NCBI GenBank assembly: GCA_963932465.1
Contig: OZ010791.1
Span: 319,854,283 to 319,918,282, forward strand
Reading direction: 5' to 3'
DNA from: Maratus speciosus
Lineage: Eukaryota > Arthropoda > Arachnida > Araneae > Salticidae
Length of the DNA: 64,000 nucleotides
Under the pieces are notes generated by a model. The model was not told the origin of the DNA. It made no database searches and saw only the letters and a list, made by a program, of their open reading frames with translations. The first letter of the stretch is position 1, and every line of letters starts with the position of its first letter. A program made the translations under genes and the position numbers. Positions 43,291-55,800 of this stretch are shown piece after piece.

Positions 43291-46200
43291 TTCAACTTTG
43301 TTGAAAAAAAAAGGGAGTGCGCATGCGTCAACTCTTGAAGATGGACCAGCGCGAGCTCCCGATGTTTGGCTAATTTTTACAGGAGTGGGGTAAGCTAGGT
43401 CCTTGTACTGTATATCATTCTTTTATACTCTTTATGCTCTTCAGTTTGGTATATGATAAGTGTGAATATGTGTAGGGGTTCCGGAGATATAATTCATTAA
43501 ACTTTCTCTAACTTTCTTTTTCATATCTCCAATGAACCAGGCATTAGCCACCTATTCATTGTTTCCTGTGCTTTACCCTGTATATAGAATGTAATTAACT
43601 GATAAATTAGGACTCTATAGATTGTTAGTTTTCCAAAGTTACCTATTATGTGTGATTATCTCAAATACTTATGATGTTTTAAACATATGAAGTTCATGTA
43701 CATTTTATAGTATTGGAGCCATTTTCAATAGTTACCATATTTGACATGCATTAAAATATACTATAACTTACTATTTTCTTAAAATGATCAGTCGATTTGT
43801 GCACATTGACTCCTGTAGATCAGTTTTGTATGTGGTTTTTTAAGTTATCTCAAAGTTTTCTCATATCACCGTGCATTTTAAAATGTGTTCTTTTCGACTT
43901 TTTGCGACAGAAACAAGATGGAGGCTCCATGGGATTAGCATTACAGTGTTTACATTTTTCTTAACGTTAAAAGATATTAATTCAACTTCTTCTTTTTTTT
44001 CCCCCCCTACTGCTTAGTCCGGTTAGTCTGAACATTAAGCTTCCCCCGTTTACAATTATCTTAATCCCGTGGGGCCCGCAACTGTAATTAATAATTTGTT
44101 ATTTGATTGTCACTTCTCGATTTTTGCTTTTCATTTTCCCATAGGTTTTCATTAAGTTGTTTACTTTTTTAAACGTAATTTTTAACTCTTAATATTGCTC
44201 TTTTTGAAGACTTTTTATGCTTTTTATATAGTTTTAAATTTCAAATTTATTAGCTGTGGAAGTTTTTTCATTTATCTTATCTTTAAGAATTTTTAATTAG
44301 CATTTGTAAATTGGAAATTTTTATTCTTTCGCGTTTGAATGGTTGGTGGATGACTATTATCACAAAAGGCTATTAGATTTCTGAAAGTTTAGTTGCAACT
44401 ATAAGAATAATTTCCTAGATTGCCTCTATAACGGAGTTAGACATATATGTTCTGCTTTAAACTGTGTTTAGAAGTGGATGTCATTGGTTAAAACTTTCAG
44501 ATTTTACTGTCTTGAGTGTTATAGTACCTTTTAAAGTCAATAATGAAAACATAAGGTATGATGCATTGTGGGTTCGACTTGGCTGTCGGATGGTATTGTC
44601 CGACACCTATTATAACTTTTATTTAATGATTAATTTTAATTGATTTTGGATACTTATCTTACATTGTGTTATGGATATTTATGGATGTCGGATAGCACTA
44701 TCAGGTACGGGGTTGTAGAGCCTATTTTGCAGCATGAATGTCTTAACGTTTATTTAAACGTTTTGTCGGATGAATGTTTCAAGCATCACTGTAGCGCATT
44801 TAAGTAATACTTTTACACCAGTTATTTCTATAAACCTTTTATACTCCATCAGTATTGTCACCGTTGCGCACTTAGTAGCCATTATTATTACAGTTTTTTT
44901 TTTATTTTTTTTTTATTCTTTTTTCTAAATGTTTCCACAATTTAAATATTTTGATATTTTTATTCCTAGTGGAGCATTGTGGGTATCTCCTTTGATTGCT
45001 AAGTTTTTAACCCTTTGTGAGCCAATTTACTTCCCTGCACCAGTTTTTTTTTTTTTTTTTCAATTGCATTTCTCCCCCTTAATCTCGTGTTTAGGCTCTC
45101 GCCTTCCCTATTCGGACTATTTTGGGTACGCGGTTTCTTTTGGCAAGCCCCATGTTATTCTATCTTTATCAGGGGGGACGATGGAGGAGGAGGGGGGAGG
45201 CTTTCACAAAAAGTTTTACCATTTCCATAGAGTGAGATGTCATTTTAAAGGTCTCGGCCTGTGCTTCTCAATTCCGGTATCCTTTTTTTTTTTATCTAGC
45301 TTCATCTTTTGGCCTGTAGGTGGCACGTTTCAATTTTTTTTTCCATATTATATAGTATAATTCTTTAAGGCTACTTGAATTATATCCGCTTGATGGGCTT
45401 GACAGAGGCTGCTCAATTACATCATCATCTATTGCAATGCTACCTTTTATAAACAATAGGGGGCGCTATCTTCCTAAATTTTGATTTCTCTTACTAAGTA
45501 TCCCTTGTCACATGTCTTTTTAAAGATATGTGACACATATCTTTTTCCATAATCTCTTCATTTTTAGAAGTAACTCTCACTTTCATTCTCTTTTTAGCCA
45601 CTACGGGCGTCCCCAGGCCAATTCCACTTCTCCTTTGACTATTACAATATGGGTATTTACTATTACTGGTTATATATATGTATGTGAGGAATAAAGGGAG
45701 GAAGGGAAAAAAAAAGAAAAAAAAAGAAGGAAAAAAAGAAAAAAGGAAGAGGAAAGAAAAAAAAAATATATAAACGAAAAAAGGAAGGAAGGGAAAAAGA
45801 AAAAAAAAAAGAGAAGTAGATAGATGATTGAATGTGAATAGGGGGAAGGAAAGAGAAAGAGAAAAAAAAGGGAAAAAGAAAGAGAGAGAAGGGATGGAGG
45901 TAAGGTAAAAAAAGGAAATAGGGGAGGAAAAAAAGAAAAAAAAGGGAAGAATAGGGAAAAAAGGGAAAAATTTGAAAAGAAAAAAAAAGAGAGAGGGGGG
46001 ATATAGGGAATTATAACCTATTCAATTATGTACATCATTCATACTTTTCTGATTAATTTAGATGTCCAGTTCCTCCCAGCTCCTCTCCCTCTTTTCGTGC
46101 CGGGCTCCCACAACAGTCTCTTATAGCGTTTTTAGCTCAAGTGCGGCCAGGACTTCAATTTACGGTGGAGTATCTCATATTTGTTATAACATGCTATAAA

Positions 46201-46993
46201 GTTTTCAAGTTCTTGTCCACCAACTAAAGCTCTAACTGCAGTTCTGGTCGCTGCTCATTAATTATATAATTACATAACAACTATTATTTTATTTGGGTTG
46301 GGGGGTTTTGGGAACCATTCTGTATGGCGCGCTTTTTTTTTCTAACAGCCATTCATTTTCTGCCTATGGGAGATGGATCGGTACTCTAAGTGTATCATTT
46401 TGTAATTAGTGAATAAAAGTTTTGTGTATGTGCTCCAAACTAATTTTTAATTATCTGGTATACATGTGTAGATATTATAATCTACTATTTTAATATTTAT
46501 ATATATTTATATCTTCATTCTACATGTACATGAGTTTCAATAAGCACAGGAAACTATCCTCTTTTTTCCCCCTTCTTCATTTGGCAAATAATAGACTATC
46601 ACTATCAATTACTCATATTATTTTATTTATTTTAATATTCAAAATTGTCCTGCAGCAAAAGTATCACCTTCTTTTCACTAAATCATTTACGATAGTCAAG
46701 GCTATTGGTTTTTACTTTTTCCTATCTATATTCCTTTCTTTCTACGATATACGGTGGGGACCTAGTGATACCTCAATCTATCGTTTACTTTTACAATAAT
46801 CTATTATACAGAACGATCCGTTAAAATAATATCAACTATCTTTATTACTTGGGCTATATGTTTTAACATAATATAAAATGAATGACTCTATGTTATGATA
46901 CAAGTTTACATATTTTGAATTGTTCTATTGTGGTGACTTAACGAACTCAAAATAATATATAGTCACAAGTATGCTCTAGTAACCGGCCTGGAC
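43291..46993 (+). other. Possible long 5' region of the LINE; no gene
   Basis: This stretch is less AT-biased and more C/T-rich than the rest of the window. An NRF1-like TGCGCATGCG lies at 43318-43327 and an AAGATGGAGGCTCC word at about 43915. One open frame (44929-45360) is Phe-rich, crosses T homopolymers and looks like chance. Its position directly upstream of LINE ORF1 suggests that at least part is LINE 5' UTR, but the 5' end of the element cannot be set from sequence alone. Confidence 0.35.
45685..46005 (+). repeat. Polypurine tract, about 320 bp
   Basis: A nearly uninterrupted run of A and G (for example GAAGGGAAAAAAAAAG and GGAAAGAGAAAGAG), with only a few T/C bases (about 45768-45777 and 45822-45839). 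It has no fixed repeat period. Long homopurine DNA of this kind can form triplex structures. It lies about 1 kb upstream of LINE ORF1. Confidence 0.85.
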
Positions 46994-48691
46994 ATGGAAG
47001 AAAGTGATAAGTATTTGAATAACTCTTCCAAAACAGAAACTTTGTATGAAATTAAAAGTTCACTGAAAAAATCATCAAAACCGAGATCGAATTCGACACC
47101 TGACAAACTTCCACTATTAAATCAGGAGACAAAGTGGTCAAATAAATCCACTCTAAAGCGTACACGACAAAACTCCAGTCAAACTTCACAAGCGCTAAAG
47201 TCAACCCCAACAAATAAAAATGTAATGAAGTTTAACCTAGAAGTAGCGAAGACACTTTCAATAACAGAGCTGCTTGAAATTCACAATGGTTTTCTAAAAT
47301 CACACGAAACAGGATCCAGTAAAGAAGTCGACAAATATTGGCAATTAATTCAAAAAAACATCCAAATCATTGAAAATCAGCTACAAAACGCATCTCAACA
47401 ATCCCAAGACCTAAAACAAATAACAACCGAAAAGGAAGAGTGGTACAACAAGGCAATCGACCTGGAACAAGAATTAAAAGACAGAAAGCAACAATTTGAA
47501 GTTTATATACAACAAAAAGACAATAGAATTCAAGAACTAACTCGGGAGATAGATTCTCTGAAATCATACAATGAATTGTCCAACAAGGATGAAGCAGGAA
47601 TTTTGAACTTAAAAGAGAAAGAAATTTCTAATCTCCACCTAACGATAGAAGAAAAGAATCAACTAATTAAAGAGTTAAAAGAAAAATTATATACCCAGTC
47701 CCAAAAAAGATCACAAGGAGGACTCCCTTCAATAAGAGAAATGGTGATAGATGAATCTATACTTCAAGATATCAACCAAAAATTACATTCAATTGAAGCA
47801 AATACAGAATTCTTAAAAAATTCGTTTCAAAGCCCATTAGAAAAAATCCCAACGGTCAGCCAACAACATTCACTATCATCAAAACCTCTGTATTCAGAGA
47901 AAATCAGTGCGGTATATAAAAATCCAAAAACCACCTCTGAATCCGCCATACTTTTAAAGAAGACACAGGCAACAAAAACTTCACTCCACACAATTAGAAA
48001 TCTTCTTAATACGGAGACAAAGAACATTCAGGACCTCCCTAAAGTCTACTGTGAAACAGCTCGTGATCGAAACACCTTAATTATAAGATCCAACAGTGAA
48101 GAAAATACAGAAAAAACCCTCCGAATAATAGAAGAAATTGAAAGACTTAAAGATAACACTGAATTAACGTACAAAACTATAAATTTTAAGAAGATAATTG
48201 TTCTTGGAATCCCTTTATTTACTCAACCAGAAGAAGTCACAGAGAAAATCTTGAAAGATTATGATCGAGAAATCCCAATAGCGATACATAAAAAAATTCA
48301 CCGAGAAAAATCACAAATTTACCATTTGGTCCTGGATTTAGATATCAATTTCGCCCGTCATCTGACGAAGCAAGGCCGTATCCTGATTGGATTTAATTCC
48401 TGTAAAGTTGCGGATTATCGCCCAATAATCCGCTGCTCGCAATGCCAACGATATGGCCATACAGGTAACAACTGTAGATTTGAAGCTGCCTGTGCTATTT
48501 GTGCGTATAATCACACAACAACAACTTGCCCAAATAAAGAAGATCCTAAGAAAATATGCTGCATTAATTGTCTGAACACAAAACATGATTTCCCACACAG
48601 AGCGGATTCAAATGAATGTCCATTATTTAAACTTCGATTTCAATCGAGGAAAACCTTCATAAATGTATCTGCTCCACATTCAACCAACTAA
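46994..48691 (+). CDS. LINE ORF1 (gag-like nucleic-acid-binding protein), 565 aa, intact
   Basis: Non-LTR ORF1 protein that would bind element RNA. Residues about 1-75 are Ser/Thr/Lys-rich and probably disordered. Residues about 100-235 are a long coiled coil (for example ITTEKEEWYNKAIDLEQELK). Residues about 350-475 form the conserved globular region before the knuckles (NTLIIRSNSEEN, KKIIVLGIP, VADYRPIIRC). Three CCHC-type knuckles follow: C-S-Q-C-x4-H-x4-C (about 480-493), C-A-I-C-x3-H-x4-C (about 499-511) and C-I-N-C-x4-H with a distant final C (about 524-543). This matches jockey/I/R1-type ORF1. The frame is uninterrupted, which is rare in this window and indicates a young insertion. Met 46994 is the first in frame. 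Confidence 0.9.
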   Translation: MEESDKYLNNSSKTETLYEIKSSLKKSSKPRSNSTPDKLPLLNQETKWSNKSTLKRTRQNSSQTSQALKSTPTNKNVMKFNLEVAKTLSITELLEIHNGFLKSHETGSSKEVDKYWQLIQKNIQIIENQLQNASQQSQDLKQITTEKEEWYNKAIDLEQELKDRKQQFEVYIQQKDNRIQELTREIDSLKSYNELSNKDEAGILNLKEKEISNLHLTIEEKNQLIKELKEKLYTQSQKRSQGGLPSIREMVIDESILQDINQKLHSIEANTEFLKNSFQSPLEKIPTVSQQHSLSSKPLYSEKISAVYKNPKTTSESAILLKKTQATKTSLHTIRNLLNTETKNIQDLPKVYCETARDRNTLIIRSNSEENTEKTLRIIEEIERLKDNTELTYKTINFKKIIVLGIPLFTQPEEVTEKILKDYDREIPIAIHKKIHREKSQIYHLVLDLDINFARHLTKQGRILIGFNSCKVADYRPIIRCSQCQRYGHTGNNCRFEAACAICAYNHTTTTCPNKEDPKKICCINCLNTKHDFPHRADSNECPLFKLRFQSRKTFINVSAPHSTN

Positions 48692-48813
48692 ACAATACAG
48701 AAATCGTTTCATCAAATACAAACAAAAACTCAAACTCACCTTCAATTCCAAATTCTACTCAAATTTCTCATCTCTCGGACTCAAACTCTTCTCCGCAAGG
48801 ACAACATCAAAAC

Positions 48814-51800
48814 ATGCAAGTACCTTCAACAACTAATCAAATATCATCATCCTTTAAAATAGCACAGATTAATCTTCAAAAGAATAAAAGTGCAACAGCT
48901 TCACTCCTTCAATTCTTAATTCAAGAAGACTACAAAATAGCATGCATACAGGACTCCAATATAGTCAAAGGAAGACCACATGGCCTTCCCTCAGGACTTC
49001 CTTGCTACTCTTCAAAAAAAAAAAAAGAATTGCCAAATAATAATCATAGATACATCGTTACAACATATAAGAGTTCAACAAAATGATAACTCAGTCTTCG
49101 TGAATATCTTCTCAACAGAAGGACAAATAACTATAGGCAGTCAGTATTCCGCACCATCGGCTAATTTAAAAGATCTACAAGATTGGGCGAACACGTCGGG
49201 TATGAGTTCAAAACTTCTGTTGCTGGGTGATTTGAATGCTCATAGTGTCCTGTGGGGGTATGAGAATGATAACGAAAAAGGACAACACCTCATCAATCAT
49301 CTCAATATGATGCACTTATTAGTCCTAAATGATCCTTTCTCAAAACCAACATTTGAAACCACGCATTTAAAAGATTGGCCAGATGTATCACTAGCATCCT
49401 TCCCACTGTTCCCAAAAGTTTCCTTATGGACTGTTGAGGATGATATGCACTACGGTGACCACAGGCTGATAACCTTGTATATGGATATCCAAACCCCGAA
49501 GCTTCCAAAGCGTAGATATCGGACAAAGAATATCTCATTGAAAAAAATCAATAGAAAATTATCTAAATCATTGCAAGAAAATAATATAACTTTCCAGGAT
49601 ATAAAAACGACGAAGGCATTCGAAAAAGAGTGCGACAACTTTATAAATATAATAACACAAACCTGTGACCATACTTTAAAGAAAAAAAACTCCACATTTA
49701 AACCAACAGTTTCTTGGTGGATAGCGGAACTTAGGAAAATGAGAAGCTTTGTTAAAGCACATTATAGGAAAACAAAACTTTTGTCTGCATCAGAGGAAGA
49801 CATGATCAAATTAAAAAAGTATAGAGCACTCTATAAAAAGAAAATTCTTGAAGCAAAGAAAACAGCGTGGAGTTCTTTTTGCTCAAATACCAAAGACCCC
49901 TTTGGGAAACTAAAAAAGACGGCATTTAGAGATTTTTACAGACAGGAAGTCTACGCTCTTTCTGATTTCACTACAGCAACCCACTCAAGACAATCTTTTT
50001 ATGCAGAAATTGCCAATTCAATATTTGGTCCTTCAGACTTGCAACCGCATCAAATTCATCCGCGCTCAACCCAGCCAGTTAATCCATTTATACTCCAAGA
50101 ACTAAAAGCTGCCATCTTCTCGTTCAATCGGAATAAAGCACCAGGTCCTGATAATGTTGACCATCTGATTGTACGAAATATTTACCACTCACATTCATCT
50201 CTATTACTGAATCTTTACAATACTCTATTAAACTTAATTACTTCCCAAAAAGTTGGAAAATTGGAGAACTAGTCTTTTTTCTAAAGGCAGGTAAGGACCC
50301 ACAATCTGCTCAGTTATACAGACCAATAACTCTACTCCCAATTCTGGGGAAAATTATTGAAAAATTATTATTAAAACGAATAAATTATCATTTTCGAAAT
50401 TCGACAGTTCTACAGAGTTCTCAACACGGATTCTTAGAGGGTAAATCGGCTGAATCAGCGATACAAGAAGTTCTCTCAACAATTGACTTACTTCAACAAG
50501 GAAACAACTACATTTTATTAATATCATTAGACATCCAAAATGTTTTTGACAACTTACCTTGGGACGCAACAATCCAAGAACTGGAATTTTTGGGGTTGGA
50601 GGAGCCATATGTTAAAATCCTGAAATCCTTTTTATCTCACAGAGGAGCCAAACCAAATTGGCTAGCACAAGAAATTCATTGGTTTAGGAAGGGGTGCCCA
50701 CAAGGTTCATGCTTTGGGCCCTTCCTATGGAGAATCTTCCTAAACGCTCTCTTACGCCATTTAAAATCGTTAGGTTACATAATAATAGCTTACGCAGATG
50801 ACATTTTAATTATATTAAATGGTAAAACAAGGCGAGAATTAGAAAAATTAGGAAAGGACATCTTAGATTATATTAGTAGGTGGATCTCAAATCACAACAT
50901 GAAAATATCTTACAATAAATGTAAAGTTCTCCACCTTAGAAGACCAAAATTTTTGAAAAGAGCTCCAACACTCAAAATTGACAACCATTCATTAAAAAGT
51001 GAGCCAACTTTAGAATACTTAGGTATCGTTCTGGATAGTACGTTGTCGTTTCTCCCCCATTTACGAAAGAAAAGGCAGGAAACTACACAACTTTCGCAAG
51101 ACCTATTGAAGTTTGCCTCAGCTTACGGAGGGGTAAACAAATTAATTCTGAAGATTTGGTACAATAGTATCTTGGAGAAGAAAATCACGTATGGTGCAGC
51201 AACTTGGTTTCACCGGATAAGCAAAGCCCATGGGCTTCGTCTGATCTCATCAATACAATACCAATGCCTGTTATTAGTTACACGTGCCTACAGAAAAACT
51301 TCGGCGGATGCCCTTTGTGTTTTAGCAGGTATTCCGCCCTTGGCACTTCAACTTGAATATATAGCAACAACAGGAAGAGTCTTACGTCTTGGAATAACGA
51401 CAGGAAATCAAGAACCAATATTTTACCAACCAAAAATGAAGTCAGATCAAGTTGAACCATTTAAAGAATATTTCTTTCAAATAGATCCAGAAAATACTCC
51501 ACATGTAGAAATAAACATTTATACGGATGGTTCCAAGATGGAAGATGAAACGGCATATGCCTTCTGTGTGTATCAGAGAGGAGAGTTAATCCACGAGGAT
51601 CAAACTAAGTTAAGTAAAGAAAATACTGTTTTTCAGGCAGAACTCCTGGCCATAGAAGAGTCTGTGCTGTGAATTAGGAACTCCCCTCATAAAGAAGTAT
51701 TAATACACTCGGACAGTCTCTCAAGTCTCTTAGCAATAGAAGATGTTTTTTTAAAAAATCTCATCGCAGTACAAATTATCAAATTACTCCAAGAAACAAG

Positions 51801-52374
51801 AAAAAAGATCTTCTTTAAATGGGTCCGTGGACATGTGGGTAATGTGGGAAATGAGCATGCAGATTCTTTGGCAAAAGAAGCAACCAAAGCCACATCACAT
51901 GCCAAAAACAAATTCTTTCCCAACCCTCCTTCTTACTTGAAGAAGCTTCTAAAATCACCTCTACACGAACAATGGCAGACTCGCTGGGACTATGGTACCA
52001 CAGGACGGTACACATACGCTTTAGCCCCAAAAGTCTCGGAAAAGAGAATCCTGCTGCATAGAAATCTTTTTCTGTTTGCCACTAACCACGGCCCATTTTC
52101 ATCATATCTTTATAAATTTGACAGGGTTCCTTCTCCATTATGTGTATGCGGTCAGCGAGCTACATCATTGCATTATATCTTTAACTGTACCCTTACATCA
52201 TATTACCATATAAGAAAATCTCCAAAAATTTCTTTGTCTCAGTGGTTCTCAGTGGTTTTGTCAAATCCATCATTTTGTCAAAAGATAATTGAATGTATGA
52301 AAGTTTTAGAAAACAACCATTATTTGTTTCAAAATATTTTGCCATTTATAGATGATGATGAGAACGTATCTTAA
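48814..52374 (+). pseudogene. LINE ORF2: APE endonuclease, reverse transcriptase, RNase H
   Basis: About 1,186 codons, broken by a frameshift at an A12 run (about 49013-49025), a second frameshift near 50240 that returns to the original frame, and a TGA at 51670-51672. APE part: FKIAQINLQKNKSA, LLLLGDLNAHSVLWGY, and GDHRLITLYM where relatives have S-D-H. Reverse transcriptase: FNRNKAPGPDNVDHL, LYRPITLLP, the QHGFLEGKS box, ISLDIQNVFDNLPW (first Asp), GCPQGSCFGPFLWRI and AYADDILI (catalytic Y-A-D-D). RNase H: IYTDGSK, QAELLAIEE, IHSDS, GNEHADSLAKEA, so all four acidic residues are present. A C-terminal C-x-C...H-x4-C knuckle (CVCGQRATSLHYIFNC) follows. It starts 122 bp after ORF1. Confidence 0.9.
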
Positions 52375-52830
52375 CAAATAGACAGATACCACCAATTCAA
52401 AATAAACTCTTAGCCACAAACAACACGATTGAACTATAATTGAACTGTTGCAAGAACAATAGACTTTTGAACTTTTGTGTGTGTATATAATTATATAATA
52501 TTCATCATAATTATTCACTATTTTACCTATTTTTTATATTCTACATTATTTTTAAAATTATGAATCTCTTTCTAATTTAGTATACCTATACGTAGCTTTT
52601 ATTGTATTTTTGGAGAACGCCCAGCTTTACATAGTAATTGAGCTTTTGCCGCTCCAACAAGTTTAAAAATCCTATTATCTATTATCTCATGATCTTATTA
52701 ATTACAAATATCTAAATTTCTCGCGTAAACGCCCAGTAAAAATTGGGCTTTCCATCGTGTATATATTGTACTTATATTGTATTTAATCTTAATATTCTCA
52801 ATTGGCTTTCCTGTAGGTCCCTTCGGGCCT

Positions 52831-52867
<37 letters not shown>

Positions 52868-52870
52868 TAT
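52375..52870 (+). other. LINE 3' UTR and (TTA)n tail
   Basis: Non-coding and directly downstream of the ORF2 stop. It contains two ACGCCCAG words (about 52617 and 52728) and the GC-rich GTAGGTCCCTTCGGGCC just before the (TTA)n tract. A (GT)n run and a GC-rich 85-bp patch follow at 52876-52975 and may belong to a different repeat. Confidence 0.5.
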
Positions 52871-55800
52871 TTTTTTGTGTGTGTGTGTGTGTGGTGACGG
52901 CGGTAGCAGATGGAAACCGCTGGGTGGGGCTTGTGAGTGCTTAAGCCATTTGGTAGGCCTTCCCACCTAGCTGACCCTTGTTGAAAAAAAAGTGTTAAAA
53001 AGTGCTATGCAATTCATGTAAAGAATATTTACTGCTATTATGGTTAATAGCAAAATGAAACTATAGTTTAAAACTTGTCCTTCCGAAACCTTTAGGCAAT
53101 GTTAAATAAATATAAAATAGAGACTGCTTTTTACACTCATAATATCATCATATGTGTAAAATATTTTTATAAATTGCAATAAAAAAAATATGAGATTAAA
53201 AATTATATTGTCCAAAAAATAATATTAAAAGTATATCTCATCAATGAAATTTTTACTTCTACTAATTTTAATTCCAAAAATATAAAATAGGTATTGTAAA
53301 ATTTTTGTATTTTGGGTGTTTAAACTGAAATTATTGTGCTATATTAAAAGAAAAATTTCTTTTTCGAAAAAATTTAAAGAGAAATTCAACGGCAATTTTC
53401 AAAACTTAACCTTCAATTAAATGCTGAATATAATTAAAAGAAAAATATTTGCGTGACTTCGTGCTTAAGTGCATTACATTTTCAAACACCAGAAAAAATG
53501 ACATTTGAAAGTTTGCATCATTAGTAAGCTACTTTGAAATTCTTTTCTTTTAATAGTAATATGTTTTTTTAAAACTGAAGTTGTATTTTATGTTCATTAG
53601 TTTTCAGCCATGGATATAATTCAAATATAACAATAAACATTGAAAAAAATGAAGCTATGTATACCGTATCTGCTTATTATAATTGTTTGTTATATAATAA
53701 AGAAAAATATTTCATCCTTTCGATACTGGGATAAAGAAATGATTTTCATAAAAAATATTTATACACAGAATAAAATACTTATTGTTACGCAATAAAAACA
53801 CGAAATAATATTTCTTTTATGTAAAATAAATTTTGAAACAAATTTAAAAATTTTAAATTCCCCAAATACATATAAAAAAATATATTTCTTAAACATTTTT
53901 ACTAATACAGCAATATTATTTCTCATTTTACCTGTATTTATGTAAAAGATATAAATACATAAGAAGTGTTTACGCTATTCATTAGAAAAAAAACATATTT
54001 AGTATATTTGATTTGCAGGATGTTTTAAACTTCATTTTTAATAACTATGAAAGCGGATGCGGCTTCTACAGAAAAGTAGACTGCAAGTTAACCACACTTC
54101 TAGTTAATTTCTAGACATTCAAGTGGTGCCATCAAGTGCATATTAATAATTTCGGACTTTGAAATAAACATTATAATTACTTTAGCTGCCGATAGAACAT
54201 TTGTCTTCAAATATCTTAAAAACTCGACTTTTCATTCTTGTACTTCATCTATATGACCTCGACACATTTCAACGTTCTTATTGCGCCCTTGAATTTTTAT
54301 CAGAAAATTATGTTCCTCTACGGCAGAGGTTGCCAATAATAGCACGAATCAATTTTATATGAAAGCATTGCCAACAAATCAATTCATCCAGCATAATTCT
54401 AGCAAAATTGCAGCCGAAGGCCAACATTTGAGATGTTTAAATGTTATGGGATTTTCAAGTTGCTATTATCACCATCCGATTCTTTCTTAGATGTGCAATA
54501 GCTCTTAAGTCTCCGACCAAGAATAGGCTAAAGAGAAACTTTCATGGCAACTACATTTTCTTCTAACATCTTGAGAGTTCTTTAAAAACGGTTAAATTGA
54601 AACATGGCTGGCGTTTTAACGTTATGTCTATGGTAGTTATATTTTTTTTAAAGGTTGAAAATTCTTAAACTTAAACACTTGCGTGTTTAAAATTACGTCA
54701 CAGGCACTTAAGATCTATAAATATTCCTGGAGGACGATATTTACGTCACATATTTTTAATGAAAAAAATCCCGGCTATTGCAACAATCAGTGTCACTGAG
54801 ATAGGTGGTCACCGGTCGATTAATTTAGTAAGGCGTATAGCCACATATTTTCCACTGGAGTAGAAACAAACAGCTTCACTAGATTATCTTACTCAACTAA
54901 ATATTTCAGAAAAGCTGATAAAAAAGTATAATTTCAGAATTAAAACAATTTCAATGGATTTTGCAACTTTTAGATAAATAAATTTACTCGACATCATTCA
55001 AAAGTTTTATTTGAATTTTTATATTGGACATTAATTAGTTCTTCGGGGTTATTCATTTAAAAGACAAAAATCGTTAAAAACTAACTTAAGAAATGACAAT
55101 TTATAAATAAGTTACTACAGATGATCTAATAACAACAAAAAAATTTTAATCGTTGCAAGCGCTTATACTAAGAAAAGCATGAAAGTTTTTATTTGAATGA
55201 TATTACGATTTTTCTTTACTCTGATGCTGTAACTAGCTACTCTCATGAAAAGAGTTTAGACTGTGAGCGTGGTATCCGACAATCGATATCTTATGCATGA
55301 AAATGAACAAAATCTATCATTCTTCTGATTTTCCTGATTGACCTTCCTGAATCTGGGTTTCGCGGTATTATTTCACAGTTATATGAAAATTAGCTTCCTG
55401 TGGTCTGCTGGCGAAGTAGATATATGAGGGCCAGAGTTTCAGAAAATGTATCAACTCAATCTCGCCCAAATGTTTTATTCAGGTAGCTTTCAAGAACTTC
55501 AATTTTGGGCATCTTGTCATGTTCTTTCAGTGATCGACGTGGCTTAATGAAAAGTAAATTAATTTCACACAGTCAATCAGTCAGACTTTGTTAAGGTGTT
55601 ATCCCGTGTGTTTGAATAAAATGCATTTTGGATCCATGGTATTACATTTAGTATATTGTACTGCATCATACGTTTGAGATTTAAAAGAGAGATATCTTAG
55701 TGTTCCTAATGAAGAAAATAATAAAAACAAAAATGAATTGTCCTATGTTTCCTCTATTTGAAGATGTCCATATTTAACCAATAAAGATTTTTTTTTGTTA

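Larger units (their letters stand above)
46994..52870 (+). mobile_element. Non-LTR retrotransposon (I/R1-type LINE)
   Basis: Two ORFs in tandem on the plus strand: gag-like ORF1 and ORF2 with APE endonuclease, reverse transcriptase and RNase H. The presence of RNase H and CCHC knuckles places it in the I/R1/LOA group and argues against RTE or CR1. A (TTA)n tract at about 52836-52867 is a plausible 3' tail. The 5' boundary is undefined and may extend well upstream of 46994. Confidence 0.85.

Noticed and set aside
44929..45360. 143-codon open frame upstream of the LINE
   Set aside because: Phe-rich, crosses several T homopolymers and shows no domain or motif; a pyrimidine-rich strand lacks stop codons by chance.
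46524..46799. 91-codon open frame between the polypurine tract and LINE ORF1
   Set aside because: Composition is that of translated AT-rich DNA, with no motif or paired exon signals.
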